Assembly (NCBI RefSeq): GCF_900100005.1
Contig: NZ_FNEB01000009.1
Coordinates: 1-64,000, forward strand
Length of the DNA: 64,000 nt
Reading direction: 5' to 3'
From: Lutimaribacter saemankumensis
GTDB lineage: Bacteria; Pseudomonadota; Alphaproteobacteria; Rhodobacterales; Rhodobacteraceae
Under the pieces are notes generated by a model. That model saw only the letters and a program-made list of their open reading frames with translations, made no database searches and was not told the origin of the DNA. Positions 62,928 to 64,000 of the stretch are shown here, piece after piece. The number at the start of each line of letters is the position of its first letter. The first letter of the stretch is position 1. The translations under genes and the position numbers were made by a program.

Positions 62928-63826
62928 TGAAACCCACGGCCGCATTGCCACACCGGCCCCTGATCGAGGCCGAAAAGCAGACGCCGGCCGTGCTGCATGA
63001 ATTTTTGCGCGACCTCGAGGCGACCGAGCGCTCGATCGAGGTCTGGCAGAGACTTGTCCGGCTGGGCCGGACGTTGGACCTGCCTTATATCGATTTCATC
63101 TCGGCCAGCAGTTTCCGAGATTGGAAAAAGACGCGCTTTGTGCGCACGTCCTACGATTCCTCGTGGCTCAATTCACTGAACGAAGATCCCGTGGTTCAGA
63201 AGTGGTCGTACTTCCGCAGCCACGCGCTTGATCATCTGACCCCGATCGTGACGGGGCTGGAGTTCATCGACGATTTCCACCCGGTGCCGCCGAAACGGCG
63301 CAAGGTGCTGGAACTGGCCGCTGAAAAGGGCTTGCGCGCCGGTTTTTCGGTGCCGTTGCGCATCCATGCGCCGCCGCAATCCGGGCTGATCACCTTTTCC
63401 GGCAACCATGCGCGCCGTGACATGCTGACGATTCTGCGTGCACATGGCTGGACGCTGCATGTGGCGGCGATGGCCGCGCACCAAAGATACGTGATGCATT
63501 TCGCGGCCGAATTCGCCGACCGGAATGCGATATCTGACAAGCAACGCGAATTGCTTGTCCTGTTGGGGCACGGGCTGAAGGACAAGGCGATTGCCCGCCA
63601 ACTGGATATCTCGGTGTCGGCGGTCCGCCAGCGCATGCACAGCTTGACGGAAAAGACCGGTATCGAGAACCGCAGCGGACTGGCGGCGCTTGCCATGAGT
63701 CTTGGGCTTGTGGCCGATCCGTTGTCACATGGCGCATCGGATGCCGACGAGGTCGAGATCCTGGTCCAGATGGACGGCAGCGGCGAAAGATCCCGGCGCG
63801 AGGGGCCGATTTCAAATCTGCGCTAA
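62927..63826 (+). CDS. LuxR-type regulator with autoinducer-binding-like domain
   Basis: 299 residues from ATG 62927; GTG at 62924 is also possible. An N-terminal autoinducer-binding-type domain (about 40-190; DWKKTRFVRTSYDSSWLN, PVVQKW, GFSVPLRIH) and a C-terminal LuxR helix-turn-helix (LSDKQRELLVLLGHGLKDKAIARQLDISVSAVRQRM, about 205-240). No luxI is nearby, so it is a solo receptor or unrelated to acyl-homoserine lactones. Confidence 0.85.
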   Translation: MKPTAALPHRPLIEAEKQTPAVLHEFLRDLEATERSIEVWQRLVRLGRTLDLPYIDFISASSFRDWKKTRFVRTSYDSSWLNSLNEDPVVQKWSYFRSHALDHLTPIVTGLEFIDDFHPVPPKRRKVLELAAEKGLRAGFSVPLRIHAPPQSGLITFSGNHARRDMLTILRAHGWTLHVAAMAAHQRYVMHFAAEFADRNAISDKQRELLVLLGHGLKDKAIARQLDISVSAVRQRMHSLTEKTGIENRSGLAALAMSLGLVADPLSHGASDADEVEILVQMDGSGERSRREGPISNLR

Positions 63827-63847
63827 CTTCTTGTTATTATGTAAAAA

Positions 63848-63872
63848 AGAGGGCCGGCATGGCCGACCCTCT
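63848..63872 (+). terminator. Hairpin after the LuxR gene
   Basis: 11-bp stem with one mismatch (63848-63858 with 63862-63872) around ATG. No T-run follows. The remaining bases to 64000 hold nothing recognisable. Confidence 0.55.
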
Positions 63873-64000
63873 GGTCTTGCTGAAATGACTTCCCTAGGTA
63901 AACTGGTGACACCGCAGCCACACGGGGACCGTGCAGGCGGATCGCCAGAAACGCGAGAAATATACGGGGGTTTCGTTCTCTCACCCTGAATGGTTCTGCA

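Overview
The window is a 64 kb stretch of a high-GC alphaproteobacterial chromosome, most likely from the Rhodobacteraceae (Roseobacter group). The signs are the S10/spc/alpha ribosomal gene order with adk after secY, the cluster rpmH-rnpA-yidD-yidC-MOSC-engB-argB, a BztABCD/AapJQMP amino-acid transporter, an ATP12-type F1-ATPase chaperone, and a ribosomal protein L3 with an acidic Ala/Glu tail. No genus can be read from the sequence.

Layout. (1) 1-15.7 kb: end of tuf, then the ribosomal superoperon rpsJ to rplQ with secY, adk and rpoA. It is interrupted by a minus-strand 2-oxoglutarate/Fe(II) oxygenase-like gene directly after rplP. An identical 26-bp palindromic repeat follows both rplP and rpmD. 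(2) 15.8-21.4 kb: housekeeping genes, partly coupled by 4-bp overlaps (Deg protease, rarA, crcB, RluC-type pseudouridine synthase, HAD phosphatase, ATP12 chaperone). (3) 21.5-30.6 kb: the Bzt/Aap amino-acid ABC transporter, an AcuC-like deacetylase, a secreted DUF7282-like protein, a SixA-like phosphatase, a 4Fe-4S protein, argB and an SDR. (4) 30.6-36.2 kb: dabAB (energy-coupled inorganic carbon uptake) with a divergent LysR regulator, placed between argB and engB. (5) 36-47.4 kb: engB, MOSC, yidC, a GGDEF-like/EAL protein, ttcA, an unknown anchored protein, yidD, rnpA, rpmH, then a TVP38 membrane protein with a MerA-like flavoprotein, an orphan histidine kinase and a tiny membrane protein.

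(6) 47,507-61,406 is a 13.9 kb genomic island in the 3' end of tRNA-Arg(ACG). The last 15 bp of the tRNA are repeated beside a P4-type integrase at the far end. Cargo includes two phage-like small genes, a GT-C-like membrane glycosyltransferase, and a tightly coupled four-gene operon (HAD-UbiA fusion, GtrA, DprE1-like, DprE2-like). That operon matches the pathway for polyprenyl-phosphate D-arabinofuranose. The island also holds a decayed IS5-type transposase, a sulfotransferase-like gene, tRNA-Leu(UAA), a CAU-anticodon tRNA, a DUF3631 P-loop protein, several small genes, an AlpA regulator and the integrase. Much of the cargo is AT-richer than the host.

(7) 61.4-64 kb is host chromosome again: tdk, and a CII-like gene coupled to a LuxR-type regulator.

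The most interesting items are the island-borne arabinosylation module, the two tRNAs travelling with it, the oxygenase next to the L16 gene, and a palindromic motif AACCGCGCGGTT found as near-copies exactly 21 bp apart at three places.
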